Origin: Tritrichomonas musculus
Lineage: Eukaryota > Parabasalia > Tritrichomonadida > Tritrichomonadidae
Length of the DNA stretch: 64,000 nucleotides
Assembly: GCA_039105265.1 (NCBI GenBank)
Contig: JAPFFF010000031.1
Location: 992,001 to 1,056,000 of the forward strand
Direction: 5' to 3'
The notes beneath the pieces are model-generated. The model was given only the letters and a program-made list of their open reading frames with translations, did not search any database and was not told the DNA's origin. Shown here piece after piece: positions 1 to 11,235 of this stretch. The position numbers were made by a program, and so were the translations under genes. How positions within the stretch are numbered: position 1 is the stretch's first letter; every line of letters starts with the position of its first letter.

Positions 1-652
1 CACTATTGATAATATCTTGCTTTAATTGTTCGTTTGTTCGACAGGAAAAAGGATATGTGCCTGTAGCCATCAGGAAAAAACTAATTCCAAGCGCCCATAT
101 ATCTGCTTTAAAAGGATCAAATTGATCAGCTTGAAACATTTCTGGAGCAAAATATCTAATTGATCCACATTTTTGATTTGATCTCTTATCATCTTCAAAA
201 TATCTGGACATACCGAAATCTGCAAGTTTTGCGTTATCATATGAGTCAAGGAAAAAATTATCAGGTTTAATATCTCGATGAGCAATATTTTTTGAGTGAC
301 AGTAGGCGAGGGCTTCTAAAATCTGTTTTGCGTAATAAACAAATTGAGAATATGTAAGTTTTCCTTTTTGGCGAAGAGTTCCATTTGGGCAATACTCCAT
401 TACTAAATATGTTGTGTCCTCATCTTCAAAAGAGTCGTATAATTTAATTATATTAGCATGATCAAGTGCAACCATCGTTTTGAATTCATCTTTGTTCAAT
501 TTCTCTTTTATTGTTCTTTTCACAGCAAAATTCTGTAAATACTTCTTACTATGACATAAAAAAACACTTGAAAAGCCACCATATCCTATCATTTTTCTAA
601 ATTCATAACCGTGTCTGGAGAGCTTCCAAATGATTAGCTCAAAGTCTTCCAT
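1..652 (-). CDS. Ser/Thr protein kinase, 5' part (runs off left edge)
   Basis: The reverse strand is open from an ATG at 652 to the window edge, about 217 codons, and reads as the N-terminal two thirds of a protein kinase. Visible motifs in order: glycine-rich loop GYGGFSSVF near residue 22, ATP-binding lysine in FAVKR, hinge VMEYCPNGTL, catalytic loop HRDIKPDN, DFG in LADFGMS, and APEM of the activation segment, followed by DIWALGISFF. All key catalytic residues are present, so it is expected to be active. The overall look resembles the CAMK-like kinases abundant in trichomonads; that subclass is inferred. The N-terminal region before the kinase domain is short, about 15 residues. The C-terminus lies outside the window. 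Nothing in the upstream 1.7 kb suggests an operon or partner. Confidence 0.9.
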   Translation of the reverse strand, partial: MEDFELIIWKLSRHGYEFRKMIGYGGFSSVFLCHSKKYLQNFAVKRTIKEKLNKDEFKTMVALDHANIIKLYDSFEDEDTTYLVMEYCPNGTLRQKGKLTYSQFVYYAKQILEALAYCHSKNIAHRDIKPDNFFLDSYDNAKLADFGMSRYFEDDKRSNQKCGSIRYFAPEMFQADQFDPFKADIWALGISFFLMATGTYPFSCRTNEQLKQDIINS

Positions 653-2376
653 AAAAAATGTGAAACCATTTATAATCTGCTTCTATTGAAAAATATAAAC
701 GAATACATATGATATTTTGGTAATATTTTGTAAAATACCTAAAATACTATAAAAATCAAAATAATATTTAATTCTTTTATTAATTTTATATTTCAAATTA
801 AAGTTTTTAATTAATTTAAACTTTTAATTATTTGTATATTTAAAAATAATTTATTTTATCTTCGTTTCGACTTTTCAACAAATCATTGAATATTTATAAA
901 CACTCTGAATTTTGAGAAAAAGCAGGTGATAAATTTTATAGAAAATTAAAATGTCGTAAAGCTATTTTAAAAACGATAAGTCACTTTCCAACGTGTTTTT
1001 ATCGAAATTCTATTAAAAAGTTTAACTTTTTAAATAAGGCGACTTATCTTTTTTGGAATAACTTTACAACTGAATTTCTACAGTAAAACTCAATGATTGG
1101 TTTGTTTAAGCTAATTATATTTTATAATAATAATAATAATAATAAGGTTTATAAATATTTGCAACGTAAATAATTCAAATTAAAATAAAAACTAAAAGGA
1201 TATAAGTATATATTAAATTTTCTTCAGAAAATAAATTTGAGTATTTTATCTCAATTTATTTTAATTATTTTTGATAACAATTTTATAACACTTTATAAAA
1301 ATTTAGAATAGGGATAACTTTTTATATAATTTATTCTAGTCATTAATTCTTTTGATATCTTTTTATATGCTTTTAAAACATTAAGTGTTATATAAAAATA
1401 GTTATAATTATTGAAAAAAATTTCATTTTTTACCTAAAAATGCAGAAAAATTGAATTTGTTGAATTATTAAATGATGATTTTAAAAAATTGGACGTTACA
1501 GGAGTCCACTGAAGAATATAATTTTATTTATATGCATTTACTTTCTAATATATTTGAATTTCATTCCAAATCAAATGTCAGTTTTTTCTAAAAATGCAGA
1601 TTTAGTTGATTGGTTTCATAAATATAAAAAGTCTAATATTTCAGTTACTGAAGGATTTCGTCAAAAAGTAAAATATTATTTGTATAACATATAGTATGCC
1701 CATTCAAATAGCATCTATATTTTTTAAATGATACAAATATATAAGAAATTGATATATATTGAATTTTAATTAAAGTCTTTATTTCAACCATTACATTTTA
1801 TAATATTAGATATAAAATTTATAAATTATATATTATAATTATTAAATAAATTATTTATTAAGATAAATATAAATTTATTTAATTTAATTTTTTATTCAAT
1901 TTAGTTGTGCGCCCTTTGAAAATTATTAAAATAACATATCAAAAAAAAAAAAAAAAAAAAAGTTTAGACGTTTTACGGTTATCATATTCTAAAATTATAA
2001 AAAATTAATAATAAATAATATTAACATTATAAATAACATGATGAAATTTTAAATATGAGGCCGATTCTATTAGCCAAAATAGAGATATTTCACTAAAAAA
2101 AATAAAAACAGAAAAAGTTTAACTTTTGAAAGGGGAAAATATTTTTGAGTTATTATCAAATTTAAAAAGAATATCAAACTTTTAAGATATTGTTAACGTA
2201 GAATCCAATTATATCTATTTTGAAGTCTCAACTTTTACAGGTTTTAGTGCAACTATATACACTAGTGGTACCATTTTATATCAGATTTGAGATAAAAATT
2301 AAATTAAATTTTGATAATAATTGAATACAAAATGATCGTTACATAAATTTTCTATTACAGACACATTTTATATTCA
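653..2376. other. AT-rich intergenic region
   Basis: No convincing gene. It holds a run of about 20 A at 1950-1970, a (TAA)n-like tract near 1125-1143 and a dispersed repeat at 1962-2162 listed separately. A 39-codon ATG frame at 1575-1694 (plus), containing NADLVDWFHKYKK, has a more protein-like composition than its surroundings and may be a relic of an unrecognised gene, but support is weak. Confidence 0.5.
1962..2162 (+). repeat. Dispersed repeat, copy A (inverted partner at 32290-32493)
   Basis: About 200 bp here match the reverse complement of 32290-32493 with only scattered differences, roughly 95 percent identical by eye. The shared core includes CCGATTCTATTAGCCAAAAT (reading AGCCAAAATAGAGATATTTC just after). 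Similarity stops abruptly on both sides. No coding frame or obvious terminal repeat is seen, so the class is unknown; it could be a fragment of a mobile element. Confidence 0.75.
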
Positions 2377-2384
2377 ATTTAATC

Positions 2385-3488
2385 AGAGGTATTCATGTTA
2401 AGTGACTTAACGTCTTTTTGGATTTTAGAAATGCATTAATTCAATGACTATTAGAGTATAAATATTCTAATTTATAAAAAAAACATATAATTGCTCTATA
2501 TTATCTTTGGCAAGCATTGCATTGTTAAAATATAAGAATTTTATTTTTTCAGATATATTAGAATTATTAGACTTTTTTTTAATAAGGATTAAAAATTCTT
2601 AAAAATTTTAATAAATATATAAAGAATTAAATATTGAGTTGGCTTTATATCTCATTTTAATATATTCGATATTTAAAATAGCAATGGATTTAACAAAAAA
2701 AAAACAAAAGAATTAACAAAAATCCAACCCAATTTTTTTTTCAGCCTAGCTTTTTGCTTTTATTTTTAATATATTAATTATTGCGATTCATATTAACATA
2801 TATTGCGATCAATAAGAAATTTATGTGTTTAATTTTGAGAAAATTGGTTTCCAACAATATCGATGTTTTTTTTGGGTGCAAAACGTCAAAATGTTCAAAA
2901 ATCAAACAACCAAAAAAATAATAAATTGAAATTTTACAGATATTGGATAAAATATATATTTCTAAATACATATATAATATATAATAGAAAATGCTAATAA
3001 TTTGAATCAAATAATTTGCTAAACATTTAAATAATTCTATTAATATTCATTTTTTCTAACAAATAAATTAAAATTAGCTTTTTTTCAAAGGATTTCACAA
3101 AAGTGATCACAAATTTTGTGAAAAACTAATATTTTTAAATAAATATTTTTTTTTGAAATAAAAATAAGTTAATATCTAAATAATTTTTTATTTAAAATAT
3201 TATTAATCGATATATGTTTTAATTTTTAATTTTTTAATGTCAATATATATATATATTGAGATATTTTATATTGTTTTATAGAAAATCTTTCATTTAAAAT
3301 TCCAAATAAATATCAAAATATATTGAAAATAGTTTTTTTTTTCTCACAAAAAAATGCTTAAGCAATATCTTGAAAATAAACACATGGAATCATATAAAAT
3401 TTGTTATTTATCTTAATTACATATTTTAAAAATAAAATAAATAAGTTAGAATTAAATTGCTAGGCTAGTTTTCTTCGTGAATACCTCT
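2385..3488 (+). mobile_element. Non-autonomous DNA transposon, copy 1 (8-bp TSD)
   Basis: A 1,104-bp element with short terminal inverted repeats AGAGGTATTCAYG at both ends, flanked by a perfect 8-bp target duplication ATTTAATC (2377-2384 and 3489-3496). The left subterminal region carries GTTAAGTGACTTAAC, the right one a CTAG-containing segment. A diverged second copy lies in inverted orientation at 34979-36165 with its own, different 8-bp duplication. The two share both ends and internal blocks such as TTTTCAGCCTAG near 2740 and TTAATTTTGAGAAAA near 2828. There is no transposase frame, so it would need one supplied in trans. An 8-bp duplication fits hAT or related superfamilies, but the tip sequence does not settle it. 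The right end sits 22 bp upstream of the original start codon of the BspA-like pseudogene. Confidence 0.85.
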
Positions 3489-3510
3489 ATTTAATCTTTT
3501 TTTTTTTATC

Positions 3511-4797
3511 ATGAACAATGATCCAACATACATTGAAGTGAACATTAAAAATCTTACATTTAAATTAAATATGAACGAAAAAACGGCATAAGTTATGGGA
3601 CAATCCAATGAGAGAAACAATTTATTTATTCCAAGATCAATCATATATAAGAATCAAGAGTTTATTATTACAAGCATCAATAGCCAAGCATTTAGCAACT
3701 CTAAAGTTAAAGCAATTAAATTTCCACCTGATTCAGAACTTTCCAAAATTGAAGCCGCTTTTTCATATTCATCAATCGAGAACCTCACAATTCCATCAAG
3801 TGTTACTGAATTATGTGATGGCTGGTGCTATGCAACACCAAATTTAACAAAAGTGAAGGTAATGCCAAATAACAAGTCCTTAATGAATCTCAATAATCAA
3901 TTGATCATTGGAAAAAGTGACAATAAAAGTGACAATTATGATGTTCTTCTTTTCTCACGACGTGATATCACAAACGTCACAATTCCATCCTTCATTACCA
4001 TAATTGGATCGTACTCTTTTCAGCATTCAAAAATTCAAAGCATTTTTATTCCACATCACCTCACCAAAATTGGCCAAGGAGCCTTCATGGACTGCAACAG
4101 CCTTGAAAGCATTGAATTCTCACCTGACTCGAATCTTCAATGCATCGAATCTCGTGCTTTTTTTGGAACTTCAATCAAAAGTCTGTCAATTCCATCGAAC
4201 GTTTCTGAATTCAAAGACGGATGGTGCGACTCTGCAAACATGATAACTAAAGTGGAGGTGTCACCAAAAAATCCGAATTTTATGTGTTGTGATGAGAAGC
4301 TGATAATTGGCAAAAGTGACAATCAAAGTGACATTTTCGATGTATTATTTTTTGTATGCAGAGATGTTGAAAATGTCAAGATACCTTCTTCTATCAGAAG
4401 AATAGCATCACATGCATTTGCTGCTACTAAAATTGAGAACATTGTTATTCCTGAAAAAGTGACGCAAATCGATGACTTTGCATTCAAATATTGTTATTAT
4501 TTGAATAGAGTTTATTTTGAAAAGAATTCACAGTTAAAAAGTATTGGTAATGAAGTATTTAGTTGGTCTGGAATTGAATCTATTGCATTTCCACCGAGAG
4601 TAACACAAATTCATACAAATGCTTTTTTCAATTGCTTTAAACTTCAGATTATCGAAATAGAAAATCCAGAATTTCAAATAGATGAGAAAAATAATTTCAA
4701 TTATTTAGAGAATTGCATTATTATGCTTAATCGTAAAGAAAAAAACAGTTATAAAATCTTTTCATTATTTCAAATAACAAAATTTCTGTATTTTTAA
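3511..4797 (+). pseudogene. BspA-like leucine-rich-repeat protein, interrupted by an early stop
   Basis: An LRR_5/BspA-like protein, the large trichomonad surface or secreted repeat family. The natural start is ATG 3511 (MNNDPTYIEVNIKNL). The frame is interrupted by TAA at 3589-3591, where relatives have lysine: the homologous part of the gene at 56478 reads DEDKTAKIIG, here NEKTA-stop-VMG. After the stop the same frame is open for 400 codons from ATG 3595. LRR_5 repeats follow (IPSSV, AFxxCxxL patterns), with the linker motif GKSDN occurring twice, as in the 56478 gene. The 3' end looks truncated: the last 35 residues lose the repeat pattern, and the stop is TAAG rather than the usual TAAA. 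A transposon ends 22 bp upstream of the start. It could instead be translated from ATG 3595 as a shortened protein. Confidence 0.8.
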
Positions 4798-5907
4798 GGT
4801 GGTTCTACATAACCGTTTTAACCGCCGTTTTTAAGATGCTTTATTCTCAGCGAATAATAAATCTCAAAGAACCAAACAGAAAACATAAAACATACTCTTT
4901 ATAGATTTTTACTTAATCATACTCTATCGCAATTTGAAAGTTCACAGAAAAAAATATAATATTAAATTTTTAATGAAGACCTAATTTAAAAATCGACGAG
5001 CTTTAAAGTTTTCTTTAAAAACTAATAGTAAGATATTATAATACGAAGATTTATGGAATATACTTATGACAGAGTTATTAAAGGTTTAATTTTTTTTATT
5101 TAACAAATTAGAATGCTCTACTGCTAATTATGTTTTGAAATTGATTAAAAAGTTTTATTAACGATTTGTAAATGCCAATACCAATTGTAACTCACTTATT
5201 TTCAATCAAAATAAATTTCAATATTTTATGTCTAATGATAAATAAAATAAAACACTTTATCTATGCATTATTTCGTTTATATAGCTTCTAAATTTATGAT
5301 TTTTTAGTAAATTTTGCTAAATTGCTGCAAAATATCCATTTTTAAAGTCTTTTTCTTGTTGAAATTATTTTTTAAAAGATGAATGAAATCTCATGATGTA
5401 AAGATAAATGAATTTCATTATATATATATGTTTATTTATTTTATTCATTTATCTTATTTATTGGTTGAAAAAAATCATTTTTAGGAAAGTATTCAATTTA
5501 TTGAAAACCACCTTAAATGTAAAATTGTATTCAAATAAATTTTGACACATTTTGCAGTATTCAAATTTGAATGAAACAAAGAAATAATTATGTGAGATTT
5601 CACAAAAAAGAAACACGGCTATGAATATTTAATACCTTTTTATACTGAAAATGGATTGACTTTTTGCCAAAAAAATTATTTTTTTAAAATAGAACAATTA
5701 TAATTGTATATCAAGCATAAAAGGCACAATTTATTTTCATTTTTTATGAAAAAAGAAAAACATAAATGCATTCTAATCATTATAAATGTTCAAACTTATC
5801 CAAAAATATTATAATTTTATAATCAAAATATGATATAATAATGCATTATAGATTTTGTAATGTGACTTGTTATATAAAAAAAACTTTTTTTTTATTAATT
5901 ATAAATA
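4798..5907. other. Intergenic region
   Basis: About 1.1 kb of AT-rich sequence with short homopolymers. No gene, repeat or RNA recognised. Confidence 0.6.
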
Positions 5908-7020
5908 ATGTCGATGAGTATTCAAGATTATTTGGACGAAATGAGAAGAGTCCGAAAAAGTCTCTTAAATTTCATAAAAAGCGAATCAAATGACGAAGAA
6001 AACTTTCGTATATTAAACGACATTTTCAAAGAATTAAAAATTTCTGAGGATCAGCATAAACTCATGTCATTACTTCATTTACTAGTTAAAATTGCCAACA
6101 ACCACCAACGAAGTTCAAAGTTTTTCAGCAAAATTGAACAGATTTTACTTGTTTTTCAAAGCGACATCAAAAAATACTTTTTGAATTCAGAAATTTTCAA
6201 TATTTTCAAAAGCAACAAACGAATTTTAATATTCTTAATTGAGCAAAAAATTATAATAATTGATGAATATATTGTTAAGACAATTACTACTGGAAAATAC
6301 AAAAAATTCGAATATGACAAATATTTTGCACCTGAAATTGAACCATTTAAAAAAGATTCAGATGGAGAAACAAATAAAGAAGAAGAGTTAAATGAAGAAT
6401 TTTATGAAAACAGAAAAATTGGAGAAAACGACAATTTTATTTGTAAATTAATTCAAAATGATTCAATTGATGATTTTATTATTTATACGAATAAAACAAA
6501 TTTGCCATTAAAATCAGAAATAAAGCAATCAATTTATGAAACAAATAATTATCTGATTAAAAAGCAAACGGAATCATATACAACGTTAATTGAATATGCA
6601 GCTTTCTTTGGATCATTGAATATTTTCAATTATTTAATAAAAATGGGTGTCGAATTGACACCATCAATTTGGAATTATGCCATTCATGGCAAAAATTCAC
6701 AAATAATTCGTATTCTTGAAGAAGCAAATATTAAACCTACCAATGTGAATGAATGCTTTTATGAATCAATTAAATGCAATCATAACGCCATCGCAAAATA
6801 TATACAAACCAATTCACTACAAGAAAAAGATATAAATTTGAATGACTTGCTTATTAAAAGTCTCAAATTTTACAATTTTGGTTTTATTCGAAGTGATTTA
6901 ATCAAAGAAATAACCTTGTATGATGCATGCCGTTACGGTTATTATATTATTGCTGACTTTCTTCTGAAGGATGGAAATATTGATATAAATCAAACACTCA
7001 AAATATCGGGGAATATTTAA
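5908..7020 (+). CDS. Ankyrin-family protein, N-terminal part (helical N-terminal domain)
   Basis: The 370-codon frame matches, stretch by stretch, the N-terminal half of the intact ankyrin gene at 22804-24969. Shared features in order: LLNFIKSESNDEEN near residue 18; LHLLVKIANNHQRSSKFFSKI near residues 52-72 (relative: LRLLSKIANNHYRTNNFFDKI); KRILIFLIEQKIIIIDEYI; a GENDNFICKLIQNDSIDDFI block; then degenerate ankyrin repeats beginning LIEYAAFFGSLNIFNYLIK and IWNYAIHGKNSQIIRILEE. This is the trichomonad ankyrin family with a helical (DUF3447-type) N-terminus. The frame ends just after the first canonical ankyrin repeat (DACRYGYYIIADFLL...NIDIN). The remaining repeats continue downstream as separated modules in other frames, so this is either exon 1 of a discontinuous gene or a truncated product. 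The stop is in a TAAA context. Confidence 0.8.
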   Translation: MSMSIQDYLDEMRRVRKSLLNFIKSESNDEENFRILNDIFKELKISEDQHKLMSLLHLLVKIANNHQRSSKFFSKIEQILLVFQSDIKKYFLNSEIFNIFKSNKRILIFLIEQKIIIIDEYIVKTITTGKYKKFEYDKYFAPEIEPFKKDSDGETNKEEELNEEFYENRKIGENDNFICKLIQNDSIDDFIIYTNKTNLPLKSEIKQSIYETNNYLIKKQTESYTTLIEYAAFFGSLNIFNYLIKMGVELTPSIWNYAIHGKNSQIIRILEEANIKPTNVNECFYESIKCNHNAIAKYIQTNSLQEKDINLNDLLIKSLKFYNFGFIRSDLIKEITLYDACRYGYYIIADFLLKDGNIDINQTLKISGNI

Positions 7021-10000
7021 AATAAAAAATTTTAATGATTTACGAAAAGAAATTATTTTTATTATGTTATAAAACAGCACTTTATTTAGCTGTTGAAAAG
7101 GATAATTATGATATTATTCGACTTTTATTATCAAATGATGCAATCGATCCTAATATTACAATTATTTTAATGAACTTTTTTTTTTGTAATAATATTCCCG
7201 AACAAAGTATTCAATTTAATTTAATAAATACAAATCATTTAATGCAATTTTCAAATAAATTTATTTAATGATATTTAAAATAAAATTATTAAATAAAGTT
7301 CTATTTATATGATAATTTAATGAAATTAACAGTTTCGATTTTAAATAAAATTTAAAATCATATTATTCAATTTAATTTTCAATAAACAATTTAATGAGAT
7401 GAAAACAGCACTTTTTTTAGCAGTTGAAAAAGAGAATTTTGACATTATTCGACTTTTATTATCAAGTGGCTTAATCGATCTGAATAGCATTAATAAAATT
7501 TCAATGCTAAAAAGTTCAAATAAAATTTGAATCAAATCAAAAAATTTTGTTCAAAATTAAATCATTAATGGAATTTTATATTAAATCATTTATCCAGTTC
7601 ATAATCAAGTAATTTAATGGAGTATCTAGAATTTTCCATTAATTTTTTTTAATACAATCCAAATTTCAAAATCTAATCCTTCAATTTCGTTCAAATTGAA
7701 TTATTTATGAAATTTAAAATCATGTTATTTAATGAAATTTCTTAAAAATATTTATAAAACAGCACTTAATTTAGCAGTTGAAAGAGGGAATTTGGAAATT
7801 GTAGGTTTATTTTTATCAGTTAACAGCCTTGATCCTAATGTTATTAATATTATACACAATATTTTTTTTTTAAATAGAATTTTTATGTCAAATCATTCAA
7901 TGAAATTTTAATCAAATAATTAAATGGAATTAAACATCATGCCATTCAATATAATTCAAAAATAAATGATTCAATTACATCACAAAACAAATTATTTTGA
8001 TGACATCCAAAATTAAAATATTTAAATGACATTCAAAGTTAAATTATTTTGATGACATCCAAAATTAAAATATTTAAATGGCATTCAAAGTTAAATTATT
8101 TGACTATATTTCAAATTTTTTAATTTGATGCGATTCAAAATTTAATCATTAAATGAAGTTCAAGAATAAATAATTCAATGAAATTTCAAATCAAATATAT
8201 TTATATGATTTAAATTGATATTTATCAATAAAATTCATAATCTAATATAATGTAATCCCAGATCAAATATTCAATGCAATTCAATGTCAAATTATTCAAT
8301 TATATTATAATCAAATAATTCAATGAGATTATGTTATTTCTTATCATAAAACAGCTCTTTATATAGCAGTTGAAAAAAGGAATCTCGAAATGGTTAGACT
8401 TTTATTATCTAATAATACAATTGACCTTAATATTTTTAATATTTTTAATATTTTATTTTTTAAATATAATTTTCATAATCAATAATTCAAATGAAATTCA
8501 AAGTCAACTCATTTAATATAATTAAAAAATAAAATCATTTTATATAATTAAAAATAAAATAATTTATGAAATTCGAAATTCAAATTATTAAATAAAATTT
8601 TATAATCATTGAATTCAATTTTATTTTAATTAAAAATATTCAATGAAATTCACAATTAATGAATTCAACAGTATTTGAATTTATATTTTAATGGAATATA
8701 AATTAATTATTTAATAAAATTCAAAATCAATAAATTTAATAAAGTACTTAATTTATTCATTTAATCGAATTCGCCATACAATTATTTAATGAAATTCAAT
8801 ATAGACTATTTTTGAATGAAATTCATGATTATATTTTTTAATTCAATTTATAAATGAATTTAAAATAAAGTTTTATTTTGACAAAATTATAAAACTGCAC
8901 TTTTTTTAGCAGTGGAAAAAGGAGATATTGGAATTGTTGAACTTTTATTATCAAATGATAAAATTGATCCAGACATTATTAACATTTTATTGCATATTAT
9001 ATACAATTCCTATATCAAATCATTCAATACAATTTAAAAATTAATCAATTAATTGCATTAAAAAATAAAATATTCAATGATATTCTTCATTTCATTTGAC
9101 AATTCAATTTCAAATTAAAATATTCAATTTAATTTAAACTTAAAAATTTCAATGAATTCATTCAAAATCATTAAATTTTGTGGAATTTAGAATAAATTAT
9201 TTAATAGTATTAAAAAACAATTTTTTCTATATGATTCAAAATCATATAATTTAATGGAATTTTATATCTAATTAATCAATTACATTTAAAATCATATCAT
9301 ATAATTGCATTTAAGATTAAAATTTCTATAGTATTTAAAATACAATTTTAAATCACATTTAACCAATTTTTTTTAATTTCGTTTTTAGTCTTTAAATTAA
9401 ATGAAATTATATCATAATATTATAAAACTGCATTTTGTTTAGCTGCTGAATTAGAGAATTTAGAAATTATTCAGATTTTATTATTAAATGATAAAATTAA
9501 TCCAAATAAAATGAATATTTTCCTTTTCTTTTTAATCGAATTTGAAAGCCAAATCATTTAATCTAATTAAGAATGAATTAGTTAAACAGAATTCCGAATC
9601 AACATATTAAATACAGTTTTTAAATATTTATTAATGATATTAAAAGAAATTTATATTTAATAACATTTTAAATGCAACCTTACAATGAAATTGAATATTG
9701 CAATAATCAATCAAATTACAAACACATTAATTAAATAAAATTCAGAAATATATTATTCAATATAGTTTATAATCAAATAATATAATTACATTTAAAATAA
9801 ATAATTCAATCAAATTAAATATTATAATTTTATATGTCTGCATTATATTTAGCAGTAAAAGAAAGAAAATCTAAAGTTGTTGAACTTTTATTAAAGAGTG
9901 AAAAGATTGAGCCTAATATCATTAATATTTTAGATATTTTTTTTTGAAATAGGATTTCAATATCAAGTTATTCAATGAAATTCAAAGTGAAATCATTTAT

Positions 10001-11235
10001 ATAATTTTTTATAATAAAAAATTTAATGACATTAAAAGCAAAATAATTCAATTATATTTTAGTTTGTATAATTTATAGTATTTTACATCTGAAATTCAAT
10101 GGAACTTTAATTCAAAATATTTAATGGAGTTAAAGATCTAATCGTTAAATGATATTAATTTTTTATGTTACAATATAATTCAACATCATGCAATTTGATG
10201 TAATTCAATACTCTGTAATTTAATGGAATTCAAAAACGCACTATTTAATGAAATTCAAAATCATAGTATTATATATGATTCAAACATAAAAATTCAATAT
10301 AATTCTCAATTTTATTATTCAATTGGATTGAAAAATACAATATTCAATGAAATTTTACAATAACTTAATAGAACACCACTTTTTTTAGCTGTTGACCAAA
10401 GAGATCTTGAAATTGTTCACCTTTTGCTATCAAATGACCTAGTAGATCCAAATATCCCTGAAGTTTCAAAATTTATAAATTTTAATAAAATTGCTAAATT
10501 AAATCATTTAATCGCATTCAAAATTGAATTATTGAATGTAATTCTAAATTTGATCTTTGAACTTAATTCAAAATTTGACTATTCAATTGCATTTTAAATC
10601 ACATTATTTAATAAAATTTGAAAAGAAATATTTTGATGGAATTCAAAAGCATAATATTCTATAATATTTTACAATAAATATTTGAATAAAATTCAGCCAT
10701 TTATTATTAATAAAATTTTAAATAATATAATTAGATCTTATTTCAAATCAAATCTTTTGACCTAATTCTATCATAATGTTTCAATGTCATTCAAAATAAA
10801 TTCATTTAATGTAATTAATGATCAAATCATTTAATAATATTTTATTATAATATTATGAAACGCCACTTTATTCGGCAGTTAGGGAAAATGATTTTAAAAT
10901 GGTTGAACTTTTATTATTAAATGATAAAATCGATCCAAATATTATTAATATTTCTAAAAATATTTATATAAAATTCCCAACCCAAATTTTCAAATGGAAT
11001 TCAAACTATTTTATCTTCTGATTATGTTTCAATTCAATTTTTTATGGCGTTTTTTTAAATGAATTCAAAATACAGCACTTCATAAAGCTGTTGAATGCCA
11101 AAATATAAATATTGTTAGATTGTTCTTCAATTGTAATAGGGTAGATTTTAATAAAAAGGATGAAATTTTAATTAAATATTGAATCAAATTTAAGGCAAAC
11201 AAAAATTTATGATTTTAAAATATTTTATTTTATGA
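7021..11235 (+). other. Array of ten intact ankyrin modules separated by out-of-frame AT-rich spacers
   Basis: Ten ankyrin modules of about 29 codons each, all plus strand and all free of stops, start at 7071, 7402, 7756, 8348, 8891, 9424, 9834, 10370, 10857 and 11069. Each reads close to KTALxLAVExxN, then IVxLLLS, then IDPN. A C-terminal ankyrin cap (KPVELTYDIRILGLF) follows at 11236. Spacers between modules are about 75 to 500 bp, full of stops, and put the modules in different frames (modulo 3: 0,1,1,2,2,1,0,2,0,2, cap 1). Breaks always fall at the same place, just after DPN plus a shared AATATTATTAATATTTT-like tail, and end just before KTAL. In the intact relative at 22804-24969 the linkers at this position are 15-55 residues long and in frame. 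No consistent GT-AG or trichomonad GTATGT/ACTAACACACAG signals are seen. It is either a gene with unusual intron-like spacers or a decayed gene with expanded linkers. Confidence 0.7.
7158..11068 (+). repeat. Degenerate minisatellite-like spacers between ankyrin modules
   Basis: The nine longer spacers share a build. Each starts with an oligo-T stretch and a segment like AATAGAATTTCAATATCAAAT. It then runs as a loose tandem repeat of a unit near ATTCAATGAAATTCAAAAT (roughly 22-28 bp, very variable), and ends in an ATTATAAAAC-like block that enters the next module. Clear stretches are 7900-8330, 8480-8860, 9010-9400 and 10480-10850. The direct pair at about 8000-8100 repeats TTATTTTGATGACATCCAAA almost exactly, showing local tandem duplication. 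This texture is absent from other intergenic regions of the window. Confidence 0.65.

Noticed and set aside
2385-3488. Polinton-like element because the ends begin with AG
   Set aside because: Target duplications are 8 bp rather than 6, the unit is about 1.1 kb and no gene of that group is present.
7158-11068. Ordinary spliceosomal introns between ankyrin modules
   Set aside because: Borders show no consistent GT-AG and none of the extended trichomonad splice motifs.
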